Shown piece after piece: positions 35,278-44,757 of a stretch of DNA of 64,000 nucleotides. A program made the position numbers and the translations under genes. The stretch comes from an uncultured SAR116 cluster alpha proteobacterium. Its GTDB lineage: Bacteria > Pseudomonadota > Alphaproteobacteria > Puniceispirillales > Puniceispirillaceae. Within the stretch, counting starts at the first letter, position 1; the number at the start of each line of letters is the position of its first letter. Location of the stretch: NCBI GenBank assembly GCA_902596655.1, contig CACJUX010000005.1, positions 20,012 to 84,011 on the forward strand. The letters are read 5' to 3'. Under the pieces are notes generated by a model that searched no databases, was not told the origin of the DNA, and saw only the letters and a list, made by a program, of their open reading frames with translations.

Positions 35278-36630
35278 ATGGCAGGACTTTTTGGCACTGA
35301 TGGTGTTCGCGCCCGCATCAATACGGGCCCGATGACCGCCGAGGCCGTTGTCAGGCTGGCGCTTGCTGCCGGTCGCTGGTTTGTCGATAACAATATGGAG
35401 AGCCGTGTCGGCCGTCCAAAGGTGGTGATTGGCAAGGATACGCGCTTGTCTGGCTATATGCTTGAGTCAGCGCTTGTCGCGGGGTTTACCTCAATTGGAA
35501 TGGATTGTCGGCTCCTGGGTCCACTGCCAACACCGGCTGTAGCGCATTTGACAAACTCGCTGCGTGCCGATCTTGGCGTGATGATTTCAGCCAGCCACAA
35601 TCCGCATCATGACAATGGCATCAAACTCTTTGGCCCTGACGGCTATAAACTAGATGATGAGATAGAGATTGCGATCTCCGAACTAGCTGCAGGGTCCATT
35701 GCACTTGCTGATGCGTCTGATCTTGGTCGTGCCCGGCGGATGCTGGACTCGGTTGGGCGCTATGTCGAGTTTGCCAAATCATCCTTTCCTGATGATCTGC
35801 GTCTCAATGGTATGAAGATCGTGGTTGATTGTGCCAATGGCGCTGCCTATCGTAGCGCTCCAGACGCACTCAGTGATCTTGGCGCTGAAGTGATACCGCT
35901 GTTCAATGATCCTAATGGCTATAACATCAATGAGGGCTGTGGTGCCGTTCATCCCGAGAAGATGGCGGACGCCGTGGTCACGCAGGGCGCAACGGCTGGT
36001 ATCGCGCTTGATGGCGATGCCGATCGCTTGATCCTTGCTGATGAGACGGGTCATGTGCTTGATGGAGACCAGATTCTAGCCTGCCTTGCCGTTGCGATGA
36101 GAGCGGACGGCAAGCTGACAGGCGGTGGCGTCGTCGGTACGGTTATGAGTAATGGTGCCTTTGAGAGTCATCTCAAGGAGCATGGGCTGGCGCTGCACCG
36201 GGCGGGCGTTGGCGACCGTTATATTCTTGAGATGATGCGCCAGACCGGAATCAATCTTGGCGGTGAGCAATCGGGCCATATTCTAATGACGTCGCTTGGT
36301 ACTTCGGGTGACGCTCTTGTTGTAGCTTTGCAGATGCTGGCGCTGCTAAAGCGCAGCGAGCAACCTGCAAGCCAGTTGTTCAACGCTTTTACCCCGTCGC
36401 CGCAGAAGCTGGTAAATCTACCGGGACTCGACCCGACCCTATTGCAGGATGAGGCGGTAAAGGCTGATCTTGCAAAAATTGAGCAGGAACTTGGTGATGC
36501 CGGCCGCATTCTCGTGCGCCCCTCGGGTACTGAGGCTCTCATCCGGGTGATGGTTGAGGCGGAGGATGATGCGCTGCTCCAGGCGAAAATGGCTGAAATA
36601 ATTTTGCGCCTACAAAAAGCGTCAGTGTAA
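35278..36630 (+). CDS. glmM: Phosphoglucosamine mutase
   Basis: GlmM converts glucosamine-6-phosphate to glucosamine-1-phosphate, the step toward UDP-GlcNAc for peptidoglycan and lipid A. The 450-residue protein opens GLFGTDGVRARIN. It has the phosphoserine loop ISASHNPHHDNGIKLFG (active Ser about 106), the metal-binding loop ALDGDADRLI, the sugar-binding GGEQSGHI, and the C-terminal phosphate-binding VRPSGTEALIRVMVEA. Full length and all loops intact. It ends the tilS-ftsH-folP-glmM group. Confidence 0.97.
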   Translation: MAGLFGTDGVRARINTGPMTAEAVVRLALAAGRWFVDNNMESRVGRPKVVIGKDTRLSGYMLESALVAGFTSIGMDCRLLGPLPTPAVAHLTNSLRADLGVMISASHNPHHDNGIKLFGPDGYKLDDEIEIAISELAAGSIALADASDLGRARRMLDSVGRYVEFAKSSFPDDLRLNGMKIVVDCANGAAYRSAPDALSDLGAEVIPLFNDPNGYNINEGCGAVHPEKMADAVVTQGATAGIALDGDADRLILADETGHVLDGDQILACLAVAMRADGKLTGGGVVGTVMSNGAFESHLKEHGLALHRAGVGDRYILEMMRQTGINLGGEQSGHILMTSLGTSGDALVVALQMLALLKRSEQPASQLFNAFTPSPQKLVNLPGLDPTLLQDEAVKADLAKIEQELGDAGRILVRPSGTEALIRVMVEAEDDALLQAKMAEIILRLQKASV

Positions 36631-36772
36631 AATCGAATAAAAACAATAATATGAAAAAAAGACCTTTTGTACCTGCCAGGTGTCGATTGGTTGACAATTT
36701 TTGTTTGCCCTGCGCATCCTCACTTTGGGTTGTCATCCCCCAACGGATGGCTAAATTTCTGACGAGGGTGCA
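36631..36772 (+). promoter_or_regulatory. serC leader region
   Basis: This 142-base interval starts AT-rich after glmM and holds TTGACA at 36700, a perfect -35 box, but no good -10 at the right distance. It contains short possible hairpins (ACCTGCCAGGT near 36670; ATTG-GTTGA-CAAT followed by T). A class of serC leader RNAs has been described in Alphaproteobacteria; whether this is a member cannot be decided by eye. Confidence 0.3.
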
Positions 36773-38011
36773 ATGTCTCCTAACGCTAAACCGGTCAAAA
36801 AGCCGGTATCCAAGCTGTTTTCAACTGGTCCAACGCGAAAACGGCCGGGATGGTCGCCGGCAGCCCTTGACAACGCTGCGGTTGGTCGCTCGCACCGCGC
36901 TGCCGGACCAAAAGCCCGGATCCAAACCTGTATTTCCAAGATCCATTCTGTTCTCGAGCTGCCTAAAGATTACATCGTCGGCATTGTTCCCGGTTCGGAC
37001 ACAGGAGCGGTTGAGATGGCAATGTGGTCGCTGCTTGGCGTACGTGGTGTAGATATTCTGGGATGGGATGCGTTTGGCGCTCTCTGGGTTGCCGATGCAA
37101 TAAATCAGTTGCCCTTGGAGAATGTCACCACCCATATTGCCGACTATGGCCATCTGCCAGATTTGTCAGCTGTTAATTTCAACAATGATGTAGTTTTCAC
37201 CTGGAATGGTACGGCCGCCGGGGTTCGTGTCCCCGATGGTGACTGGATCCCAGACGACCGCGCTGGTCTGACAATTGCCGATTCCACTTCCGCTTGTTTT
37301 GCAATGGAAATTCCTTGGGAAAAGCTCGATGTTGTGACTTTTAGCTTTCAGAAATCGCTCGGAGGGGAAGGTGGTCACGGTGTGATTATTCTGTCACCGC
37401 GGGCGGCTGAGCGTGTCAACAGCCATACCCCGTCATGGCCGATGCCAAAGGTTCTCTCGCTTGCCAATAAGGGCAGACTCGATACCGCACTGTTTGCTGG
37501 AATGACAATCAACACACCGTCAATGCTGGTAATCGAGGATGCGATTGACGCGCTATCGTGGGCGGAAAATCTTGGCGGCGCGCGCGGGTTGATCGCGCGG
37601 GTTGATGCTAGCTTTGCGGCAATGAATGCATGGGTTGCTACAACTCCCAACTATGCCTTTTTGGCGGTTGATCCGGCGACAGTGTCACAGACGTCTGTCT
37701 GTTTGCGCTTTGCCGATGACTGGTTTATCGATCTAGGTGCTGATAAGCAGAAAGCTGTGCTTAAGGATGTTGAGGCGCTGCTGGCTGCTGAGGATGTAGC
37801 GATTGACATTAGTGCCTACCGCGATGCGCCAACCGGGCTTCGTATCTGGTGCGGGCCGACGGTCGATCCGGATGATGTTGCCGCACTGCTGCCATGGCTT
37901 GACTGGGCCTATGTCCAGACACGCGCTCAACATCAGGGGGGATGTTGCCTGACAACTTTTCAAGACTCGATAGAACAGGATGAAAATCGTGCCAAAACTA
38001 CTGATAAGTGA
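36773..38011 (+). CDS. serC: Phosphoserine aminotransferase (alphaproteobacterial type)
   Basis: SerC makes 3-phosphoserine from 3-phosphohydroxypyruvate and glutamate, the second step of serine synthesis, and also serves vitamin B6 synthesis. This 412-residue PLP enzyme is the longer form found in Alphaproteobacteria and Archaea, not the 360-residue E. coli form. It starts with the segment FSTGPTRKRPGWS and GRSHRA. The PLP lysine is Lys194 in FSFQKSLGGEGGHG, and IADSTSACFAMEIPW holds the PLP aspartate region. A GAGGG-like site lies before the ATG. Its end overlaps serA, giving a serC-serA operon. Confidence 0.94.
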   Translation: MSPNAKPVKKPVSKLFSTGPTRKRPGWSPAALDNAAVGRSHRAAGPKARIQTCISKIHSVLELPKDYIVGIVPGSDTGAVEMAMWSLLGVRGVDILGWDAFGALWVADAINQLPLENVTTHIADYGHLPDLSAVNFNNDVVFTWNGTAAGVRVPDGDWIPDDRAGLTIADSTSACFAMEIPWEKLDVVTFSFQKSLGGEGGHGVIILSPRAAERVNSHTPSWPMPKVLSLANKGRLDTALFAGMTINTPSMLVIEDAIDALSWAENLGGARGLIARVDASFAAMNAWVATTPNYAFLAVDPATVSQTSVCLRFADDWFIDLGADKQKAVLKDVEALLAAEDVAIDISAYRDAPTGLRIWCGPTVDPDDVAALLPWLDWAYVQTRAQHQGGCCLTTFQDSIEQDENRAKTTDK

Positions 38012-39572
38012 CAAATTGAGCCCGCGTGCCGCAGAAATTCTGCGGGAAAGGGGAGTTGACGTGGATGTTAAGACTGGGCTCAGCCCGGATGAATTGGCTG
38101 ACATCATCAGTGACTATGACGGGCTTGCCATCCGCTCGACGACCAGGGTGACGGCAGAAATTCTTGCCGCGGCCTCTAAGTTGAAGGTTGTTGGCCGGGC
38201 CGGCATTGGCGTTGACAATGTCGATATTCCATTGGCGACGGCAAAGGGTGTCGTGGTGATGAATACCCCTTATGGCAATGCAGTCACAACCGCTGAACAT
38301 GCGATTACCATGATGCTGTCGCTTGCCCGCCAGATCCCGGCGGCTAATGCTTCAACGCAGGCTGGTAAATGGGAAAAATCAAAATTCATTGGAACTGAGA
38401 TCACCGGCAAGGTGCTTGGCATCATCGGCTGCGGCAATATTGGCGCGATTGTAGCCGACCGGGCGCAGGGGCTCAAAATGCGGGTCGTTGGCTTTGACCC
38501 CTACCTGACGCCAGAAAATGCAAAGCGCAGCGGAATTAAAAAGGTTGAGTTGGATGAATTACTAGCACGGGCTGACTTCATCACTCTGCACACACCGCTT
38601 ACAGATGCGACGCGCAATATAATCTCAGCGGATGCACTGAACAAAACCAAAGCTGGGGTGCGGATCATCAACTGCGCGCGTGGCGGGTTGATTGACGAGG
38701 TTGCACTTGCGGCGGCGCTGTCAACCGGGCATGTCGCCGGAGTGGCGCTTGATGTGTTTGCCAATGAACCTGCAATTGATAACCTGCTGTTCGGTATGGA
38801 TAATGTTGTGGCAACGCCACACCTTGGCGCCAGTACGCTTGAAGCGCAGGAAAAGGTCGCCCTGCAGGTAGCTGAACAGATGGCAGATTTCCTGATCAAT
38901 GGTGCGGTGACAAATGCCCTCAACATGGCCTCAGTCAGCGCCAAAGAAGCGCCAATCTTGCGTCCGTATATGGCGCTCGGTCGTAAACTTGGCGAATTCC
39001 TGGGACAGGTGGACAGTAATGGGCTGACCACTGTCAGCATTGAATTTGACGGCAAGGCGGCGTCGCTCAACCCAGACCCTGTTGTGGCTTCGACCCTTGC
39101 CGGCCTGCTTGGCTCGGCTATGGAGTCGGTAAATATGGTCAATGCTGCAACTACCGCCAGCACCAATGGTATTGCAGTTTCCACCATTCGTCATGACCGC
39201 CGCTGCGATTATGAGACGTTGTTGCGGGTGACTGTCAGCCATGGCGGTGGCGAACGGACGATCGCTGGCACGCTGGTGGGCGGCAACAAAGCCCGCATTG
39301 TCGAGGTTCAGCACATCCCTGTCGAATCCGATTTTCCTGACAACCTGCTATATCTGCGCAATTATGACAAACCCGGTTTCATCGGCGATCTGGGTAGCCT
39401 GTGCGGTGCGCGTGGAATCAATATCGCGACTTTTCATTTGGGCCGCAAACAGGCTGGCGGCGAGGCAATTGCCCTTGTTGAGATTGACGGCGGCATGGAC
39501 GCAGAGACGTTGCAGGAACTTCGCGGCTTAAAACAGGTGGTCCGCGCAGATTTCCTCAGTTTTAGCCAATAG
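37989..39572 (+). CDS. serA: D-3-phosphoglycerate dehydrogenase
   Basis: SerA oxidises 3-phosphoglycerate, the committed step of serine synthesis. The 527-residue enzyme is the long type, with catalytic and NAD domains (GRAGIGVDNVDIPLA, GKVLGIIGCGNIG, NCARGGLIDEVAL, TPHLGASTLEAQEKV), an intervening domain, and a C-terminal ACT domain (LYLRNYDKPGFIGDLGSL) that may bind serine for feedback. I chose the GTG at 37989 because it gives the common opening MPKLLISDKLSP and has AGGA at good spacing. An ATG nine bases earlier has AGG directly against it and so no usable spacing. It overlaps the end of serC by 23 bases. Confidence 0.95.
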   Translation: MPKLLISDKLSPRAAEILRERGVDVDVKTGLSPDELADIISDYDGLAIRSTTRVTAEILAAASKLKVVGRAGIGVDNVDIPLATAKGVVVMNTPYGNAVTTAEHAITMMLSLARQIPAANASTQAGKWEKSKFIGTEITGKVLGIIGCGNIGAIVADRAQGLKMRVVGFDPYLTPENAKRSGIKKVELDELLARADFITLHTPLTDATRNIISADALNKTKAGVRIINCARGGLIDEVALAAALSTGHVAGVALDVFANEPAIDNLLFGMDNVVATPHLGASTLEAQEKVALQVAEQMADFLINGAVTNALNMASVSAKEAPILRPYMALGRKLGEFLGQVDSNGLTTVSIEFDGKAASLNPDPVVASTLAGLLGSAMESVNMVNAATTASTNGIAVSTIRHDRRCDYETLLRVTVSHGGGERTIAGTLVGGNKARIVEVQHIPVESDFPDNLLYLRNYDKPGFIGDLGSLCGARGINIATFHLGRKQAGGEAIALVEIDGGMDAETLQELRGLKQVVRADFLSFSQ

Positions 39573-39589
39573 GCTGCGTCTGGGATCGC

Positions 39590-39630
39590 AGGCAGATCGG
39601 GTGCTGTCGCTTGCGGTTGCTGCCTTTTTT
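39590..39630 (+). terminator. Candidate rho-independent terminator of serA
   Basis: AGGCAG (39590-39595) pairs with CTGCCT (39620-39625) around a 24-base loop and is followed by a run of T to 39630. It starts 18 bases after the serA stop. The long loop weakens the call. Confidence 0.5.
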
Positions 39631-39716
39631 GGGTATTGTCCGCCGCTATTTTGAAGCATTTATTAGTAGCCGGTCTGTTTTAGCCCGTCTGACCATCATT
39701 GAACACAGGAAAATTA

Positions 39717-41009
39717 ATGAAAAATGTAGCCGTGATCGGTGCCCAGTGGGGCGATGAGGGCAAGGGCAAGATTGTCGATTGGCTATCTAGCCGGGCCGAT
39801 GTGGTCGTGCGGTTTCAAGGAGGACACAATGCCGGCCACACGCTGGTTATTGATGGCGTTGAATATAAATTATCGCTGCTTCCTTCAGGCATTGTGCGGC
39901 CTGGCAAACAGTCGGTCATCGGCAATGGCGTAGTTCTTGACCCGGCGCATCTTCTGTCTGAGATCAAGCAGCTGCGCTCGCAGGGAGCAGAAATCACGTC
40001 GGATACATTGCTTGTTTCTGAATCGGTTGCCTTGATTCTGCCCGTACATCGGGTCATTGACGCCGCCCGTGAGGCTGCGCGGGGCGGTGACAAAATTGGT
40101 ACTACCGGGCGTGGTATTGGTCCGGCCTATGAGGACAAGGTGGCGCGCCGAGCCGTTCGACTTAGCGATCTGGCTAGCCCCAAAACGCTGGCGGAAAAGT
40201 TGGCGGCGATAGTGGTGCATCACAATGTCTGGCTTGCGGCTTTTGGACATGCACTGGCGGATGCTGACGAAATGTACTCCTATCTGATGTCGATGCGTGA
40301 TGAATTGCTGGCCTTCTCCGGCCAGAGTTGGCAGTTGCTGGCAGCTGCCCAGGCGAACAGCAGGCGTGTGCTTTTCGAAGGGGCCCAGGGCGTGATGCTG
40401 GATATTGACCACGGTACCTATCCGTTTGTAACCTCGTCAAACACCGTCGCCGGTCAGGCGGCAACTGGGTCTGGCACCGGCCCGACCTCCATCGGGTTCG
40501 TTCTCGGCATTACTAAGGCCTACACGACTCGTGTAGGCAGCGGTCCGTTTCCGACTGAGGATTTTGGCAGTGATGGTGACCGTATGGGTGAACGTGGGCG
40601 TGAGTTTGGCACGGTGACAGGGCGCAAACGTCGCTGTGGCTGGTTCGACGCGGTGATGGTACGCCAGGCAAATGCCGTGTCCGGTATTACCGGTATGGCA
40701 CTGACCAAGCTTGATGTTCTGGATGGTTTTGACATGCTGAAGATCTGTGTCGGCTATGATCTGCATGGCACACGGCTTGATCATTTCCCGACCAACTCGG
40801 GGGCGCAGGCAGCCTGCACACCAATCTATGAGGAAGTGCCAGGCTGGCATGAGAGCACCTATGGCGCGCGCCGATGGGCTGAGTTGCCGGAGAATGCAGT
40901 CAAATATATCCGTCGCGTCGAGGAGTTAACGAAAACCCCTGTCTCACTTGTCTCGACTGGGCCCGAGCGTGACAACACAATACTCGTTACCGACCCATTT
41001 GGCGACTAA
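39717..41009 (+). CDS. purA: Adenylosuccinate synthetase
   Basis: PurA makes adenylosuccinate from IMP, aspartate and GTP, the first step from IMP to AMP. The 430-residue protein has the GTP-binding opening [18 protein letters not shown] at 7-24, [47 protein letters not shown], and [10 protein letters not shown]. The start at ATG 39717 is backed by an AGGA site eight bases upstream; a TTG at 39699 is less likely. It probably has its own promoter since a terminator-like hairpin separates it from serA. Confidence 0.97.
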   Translation: MKNVAVIGAQWGDEGKGKIVDWLSSRADVVVRFQGGHNAGHTLVIDGVEYKLSLLPSGIVRPGKQSVIGNGVVLDPAHLLSEIKQLRSQGAEITSDTLLVSESVALILPVHRVIDAAREAARGGDKIGTTGRGIGPAYEDKVARRAVRLSDLASPKTLAEKLAAIVVHHNVWLAAFGHALADADEMYSYLMSMRDELLAFSGQSWQLLAAAQANSRRVLFEGAQGVMLDIDHGTYPFVTSSNTVAGQAATGSGTGPTSIGFVLGITKAYTTRVGSGPFPTEDFGSDGDRMGERGREFGTVTGRKRRCGWFDAVMVRQANAVSGITGMALTKLDVLDGFDMLKICVGYDLHGTRLDHFPTNSGAQAACTPIYEEVPGWHESTYGARRWAELPENAVKYIRRVEELTKTPVSLVSTGPERDNTILVTDPFGD

Positions 41010-41413
41010 TTTTTCGTAGGTGACTGCTGCTGCGAAAGCAAGTCAAATCATAATACCCGCGTTCCGCCTCGGCTGGTGGTGCGTCGTGGCTATGTTGGTA
41101 GTCTGATTACTGTCATTCCGATCTCTATGGAGTGTGTTTTGACTGATCGGCTCTTGCCGTACCATTGCCGATTGACACACCATGGCTAATGACGCCAATG
41201 AGAATAAAAAGGTAAAAAACAGGCTGTTTGATAGGTCCGGTAACCATGCCTTATCTACCGCCTTTATCTTCCAACAAATGATTTTTGAAGGTTTCTATTG
41301 ATTAACTCAATAAAGCGCAAAATAGAGGGAGGTTTCGCCATTATTCATGGGGCAAACCCAATCCCCTGCGCACCCAAACGGCGGGCACGATTTTTCTCGC
41401 ATTTATGTAGGTG
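41010..41413. other. Intergenic interval between convergent purA and rpoH
   Basis: This 404-base interval contains no gene that I can support. It holds a nested inverted repeat at 41132-41180 (GTGTG...CACAC outside, ATCGGC...GCCGAT inside). A purine-rich AGGGAGG sequence near 41330 looks like a ribosome site, but the frame it would serve runs antisense into rpoH. Confidence 0.45.
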
Positions 41414-42337
41414 CTAGTGTGGCAGCAATGCTGGGTCACCATCTGCATCCGGCAGCAGCTTCATTTCGGTTGCCTTGTCACGCACGGCTTTTTGCAACTT
41501 TTCAAAAGCCCGAACCTCAATTTGACGGATACGCTCGCGGCTGACGGAAAATTCAGTAGCCAAATCCTCTAAAGTCAATGGTGGCTCGGTAAGACGGCGC
41601 GCCTGCAGGATACGTTGCTCCCGTTCGTTAAGTCCCTTAATAGCATCCATCATTAGGGATTGGCGGGCGGAATATTCCTCGTGCTCAGCAAAGGTGGTTT
41701 CCTGATCAATGCCGTCATCTTCTAGCCAGTCCTGCCATTCGCCAGCCCCCTCACCATCTCGGGACAGCGGTACATTCAACGAACGGTCATTACCAGCCAT
41801 ACGCTGGTTCATCGACATGACCTCAGCCTCAGTAACGCCGAGTTGGTCAGCGATGTGCGTGACCTGATCGGGTTTAAGATCACCCTCGTCAATGGCCTGT
41901 ATCTGACCCTTAATCCGGCGCAAGTTGAAAAACAACTTTTTCTGGCCGGCGGTTGTACCAATTTTCACCAGAGACCAAGAGCGCAGGATATACTCCTGAA
42001 TTGCCGCCTTAATCCACCACATCGCATAAGTGGCGAGGCGAAAACCCTTTTCAGGCTCGAATTTCTTGACGGCATGCATCATGCCTAAATTGCCCTCTGA
42101 GATCAGGTCGGCAACCGGCAGGCCATAGCCGCGATAGCCCATGGCGATCTTTGCGACAAGCCGCAGATGACTAGTAACAAGCTGGTGTGCAGCATCCACA
42201 TCGCCCTTTTCCTTCCAAGCCTTAGCAAGCATGTATTCCTTTTTCTGCTCGAGCATTGGAAATGCGCGTATTTGGTCCAGATAACGTGACAGGTTCCCAT
42301 CAGGAGATAGGACAGAAAGGTTAGTTTTTGCGGCCAT
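41414..42337 (-). CDS. rpoH: Heat-shock sigma factor RpoH (sigma-32)
   Basis: RpoH directs RNA polymerase to heat-shock promoters. The 307-residue protein has sigma region 2 (HLRLVAKIAMGYRGYGLPVADLISEGNLGMMHAVKKF), the -10-binding FRLATYAMWWIKAAIQEYI, the RpoH box QKKLFFNLRR at 132-141, and region 4.2 (LTLEDLATEFSVSRERIRQIEVRAFEKLQ). A GAGGAAA site precedes the ATG. The 253-base gap to rluD, AT-rich, probably holds its own promoters and leader; a possible TTGAAA-18-TACCTT pair is seen there. The pairing of rluD with rpoH is typical for Alphaproteobacteria. FtsH at 32155 is its expected protease. Confidence 0.96.
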   Translation of the reverse strand: MAAKTNLSVLSPDGNLSRYLDQIRAFPMLEQKKEYMLAKAWKEKGDVDAAHQLVTSHLRLVAKIAMGYRGYGLPVADLISEGNLGMMHAVKKFEPEKGFRLATYAMWWIKAAIQEYILRSWSLVKIGTTAGQKKLFFNLRRIKGQIQAIDEGDLKPDQVTHIADQLGVTEAEVMSMNQRMAGNDRSLNVPLSRDGEGAGEWQDWLEDDGIDQETTFAEHEEYSARQSLMMDAIKGLNEREQRILQARRLTEPPLTLEDLATEFSVSRERIRQIEVRAFEKLQKAVRDKATEMKLLPDADGDPALLPH

Positions 42338-42590
42338 TGCCGTTTCCTCACACGTTGTTACTGTTCGATGACGTAATTAACCATTTTTCATCGGTGAAAT
42401 TAAGGTAGTTTTTGGCAAAAGTCTTTTTCAAATTAACATTATTATTGCCAAATTGGGCAAAAATAGGGTCAGCCCAGCGTTGTGTTATTGGATGTCGCTC
42501 GCTGATGAATCCATACTTAAACACTGTTTTTTAATGATTTTAACAAAAAATCCTTCGAAATACCCCATATTGGTGAAATGTGCTGCCTTT

Positions 42591-43682
42591 CTATCGGCTG
42601 GAACTGGCCCGCGCCGCTACAGCTTTTCCCATTAACTCATTCAGATGGGCCATATCTGCCGGCATGTCTGTGCTGAAGACCATATTCTCACCGGTTATCG
42701 GATGGGCAAAGCCCAGATGCGCCGCATGCAAAGCTTGTCGACCAAAATTCCGCAATTGCCAGAGGCAGGTGCGTGAGAGATTGTCCGGCATCTGACTTGC
42801 TCTGGCCGGCTTACCATAGAGTGGATCACCGATAACACCATGGCCAATATGCGCCATATGCACCCTGATCTGATGTGTGCGCCCGGTTTCCAGTTGACAC
42901 TCGACCAGCGATCCGAACGGTGGATAGACACGTAACATCTGCCAGTGGGTGATGGCCCTGCGCCCTTTAGCGGTGACGGCCTGACGCTTACGGTCACGTT
43001 CGGCACGGCCGATGGGAGCGTCGACCAATCCTTGCCGTTCAACGCCACTGCCCCAAACAAGTGCATAGTAGCGGCGATCAAGGTCATGTGCAGCGAACAT
43101 GTCAATCAGGCGCTGGTGAGCGTGGTCAGTTTTCGCGGCCATCATCACTCCTGACGTGTCCTTGTCAAGCCGGTGGACAATGCCCGGCCGCATGACCCCG
43201 CCAATGCCTGTCAGACTGGGGCCGCAATGCGCGATCAGCGCGTTGACAAGTGTGCCCGACGTGTTGCCAGGGGCCGGATGGACGACCATTCCAGCTGGCT
43301 TGTTGATTACGATGAGGTTTTTATCCTCAAATAGGATGTCCAAGGTGATGGCTTCACCTTGCGGTTTTGGGTCGCTTGGTTTGGGGATAGTTAGATGATA
43401 GACCGCGCCGGGCTTTATGGCTGCCGAGGGGTCCGTGACAATTGTTTTATTCTCACGCAAAAATCCTCTTAAAATCAGCGTCTTGATACGGGTGCGGGAC
43501 AGGCCGTGGGTGTCAGTTGGCACACCATCTTCACTATTGAGGGTTGCGATGGCGGTGGCAAGAAAGCGATCAAGGCGTTCGCTGCTGGCATTATCAGAAG
43601 CTATGACTTGGATACTTTCGCCTGCCACAGCACCCTGTGATATGGCGTTAATGTTTTCTGAATTTACCGCGGGAGTGGTCAT
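42591..43682 (-). CDS. rluD: Ribosomal large-subunit pseudouridine synthase (RluD-like)
   Basis: This enzyme isomerises specific uridines in 23S rRNA; RluD makes positions 1911, 1915 and 1917 in helix 69. The 363-residue protein has an N-terminal S4-like RNA-binding domain (SERLDRFLATAI to REN), then the catalytic domain with NKPAGMVVHPAPGN, the motif GIVHRLDKDTSG (catalytic Asp173), and LETGRTHQIRVHMAHIGHGVIGDPLYG. RluC is a close relative; the S4 domain and the rpoH neighbourhood favour RluD. No clear ribosome site precedes the ATG at 43682. It is divergent from the small membrane protein gene at 43798. Confidence 0.9.
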   Translation of the reverse strand: MTTPAVNSENINAISQGAVAGESIQVIASDNASSERLDRFLATAIATLNSEDGVPTDTHGLSRTRIKTLILRGFLRENKTIVTDPSAAIKPGAVYHLTIPKPSDPKPQGEAITLDILFEDKNLIVINKPAGMVVHPAPGNTSGTLVNALIAHCGPSLTGIGGVMRPGIVHRLDKDTSGVMMAAKTDHAHQRLIDMFAAHDLDRRYYALVWGSGVERQGLVDAPIGRAERDRKRQAVTAKGRRAITHWQMLRVYPPFGSLVECQLETGRTHQIRVHMAHIGHGVIGDPLYGKPARASQMPDNLSRTCLWQLRNFGRQALHAAHLGFAHPITGENMVFSTDMPADMAHLNELMGKAVAARASSSR

Positions 43683-43797
43683 GGTTATGGACAGTAGCCT
43701 AAAGTGGCTGCGTGTGATAGCTTGTTAATATTATAAGCGTATGTCTTTGCTGACGCCTGCCCGCTTTTCATCCCCTCATCGCCTTTGGAGCAAACTC

Positions 43798-44148
43798 ATG
43801 CAAGACCCGCCCCCCGATGCGGCTGTTGATCAAGCTAATCCGCATCAACCCTCTGCTGTGGTACGGTATCTGGGGCTGATCAAGGCTTTGGCCATCATAA
43901 TGGCGGTGCTGATCGTTGCGGCCCTAGTGGTGATTTTAGTAACGATCAACTCGCGGCTGCAGGCTTCTTCCTCCAAAAGCGCTGCAAGCGAAGTCAGTCT
44001 CTCTCTTCCAGCTGGTGCGTATGTAAGCGATGCCTCATCAGATAGATCTGGGATGGTTTTGGTTATTGACACGACAGATGGGCAGCAGATCTGGCTCGTG
44101 ACAAATGCTGGCAGGGTCAAACAGAAAATTACCGTGAAGGCTGACTAG
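43798..44148 (+). CDS. Small single-span membrane protein (DUF6476-like)
   Basis: This 116-residue protein has a short N-terminal cytoplasmic part, one hydrophobic helix at about residues 25-50 (ALAIIMAVLIVAALVVILVTI), and a periplasmic domain with the pattern LSLPAGAYVSDAS, MVLVID, IWLVTNAGRVKQKITV. I chose the ATG at 43798 because GGAG stands eight bases upstream; an ATG at 43741 has no ribosome site. Small proteins with the same pattern lie divergently beside rluD in other Alphaproteobacteria (annotated DUF6476); this match is from memory. Function unknown. Its stop codon overlaps the stop of the opposite-strand gene. Confidence 0.7.
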   Translation: MQDPPPDAAVDQANPHQPSAVVRYLGLIKALAIIMAVLIVAALVVILVTINSRLQASSSKSAASEVSLSLPAGAYVSDASSDRSGMVLVIDTTDGQQIWLVTNAGRVKQKITVKAD

Positions 44149-44510
44149 CCTACCGGCATATAGTCGAAATAGACTGAAAGCACCATGCCCTCAAGAGGCA
44201 TGTTACTAAATGACGTTACGTCATAACCGATAACGAGAGGAAACAGGTAATAGCGTAAAATTAGCAGGACGACGGCGGCGTAAAGAGGAGCGATTCGGTT
44301 TATCACCCATGCCGGTGTCAGAGGGCGTGTGGCTAACATCACGGGGCTTGTGAAGCTGACCAGCAGGCGCATCGGCAAAACGCGACTGTCCTCCCTGATA
44401 AAGATGGTCAACAAAAAGCGCAGCAAAGCAATCCACATTAAAACACCAAGTGGCAAATCCAACAGAATTCCAAGCGCGGGTGCGCTTTGTACCAACAGAT
44501 TACCAGTCAT
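44145..44510 (-). CDS. Multi-span membrane protein, YggT-like
   Basis: This 121-residue hydrophobic protein has about three membrane stretches: GILLDLPLGVLMWIALLRFLL, a middle segment VSFTSPVMLATRPLTPAWVI, and LYAAVVLLILRYYLF. The layout, with two hydrophobic blocks around a conserved-looking (T/S)xPxxxxxRP(L/I)xP segment, resembles YggT/YlmG-family proteins (TSPVMLATRPLTP), which affect envelope and division in other bacteria. The frame stays open upstream, but residues before the ATG at 44510 look non-coding. The ribosome site is weak. It is convergent with the preceding small gene, sharing the four bases CTAG as stops on both strands. Confidence 0.6.
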   Translation of the reverse strand: MTGNLLVQSAPALGILLDLPLGVLMWIALLRFLLTIFIREDSRVLPMRLLVSFTSPVMLATRPLTPAWVINRIAPLYAAVVLLILRYYLFPLVIGYDVTSFSNMPLEGMVLSVYFDYMPVG

Positions 44511-44757
44511 TCCAAAAGCGTCGCCAATGTTGTGGTTTCTTTTGTTATAATGTAGCACTAAATAGCCTTTGCCGCCAGACTCCGTCCGGCAATTGCTGCC
44601 ATGTGTAGAGTTAATTGTCGTTTCGGCATTGTTATACGTAGTGGCACGGGCTAGAACGCCATGCCGAGCGCCACGTCGGTATGCGTGCAATGTTATTTTG
44701 TTCCACTGGGCCTGCTTGGTGGCAGATATCTCGGGGATGCACCCAAAAGGAGTTACC

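Noticed and set aside
41347..41544. A 65-codon plus-strand gene behind an AGGGAGG sequence
   Set aside because: It runs antisense into the 3' end of rpoH, the distance from the ribosome-like site to the ATG is too long, and the peptide resembles no family.
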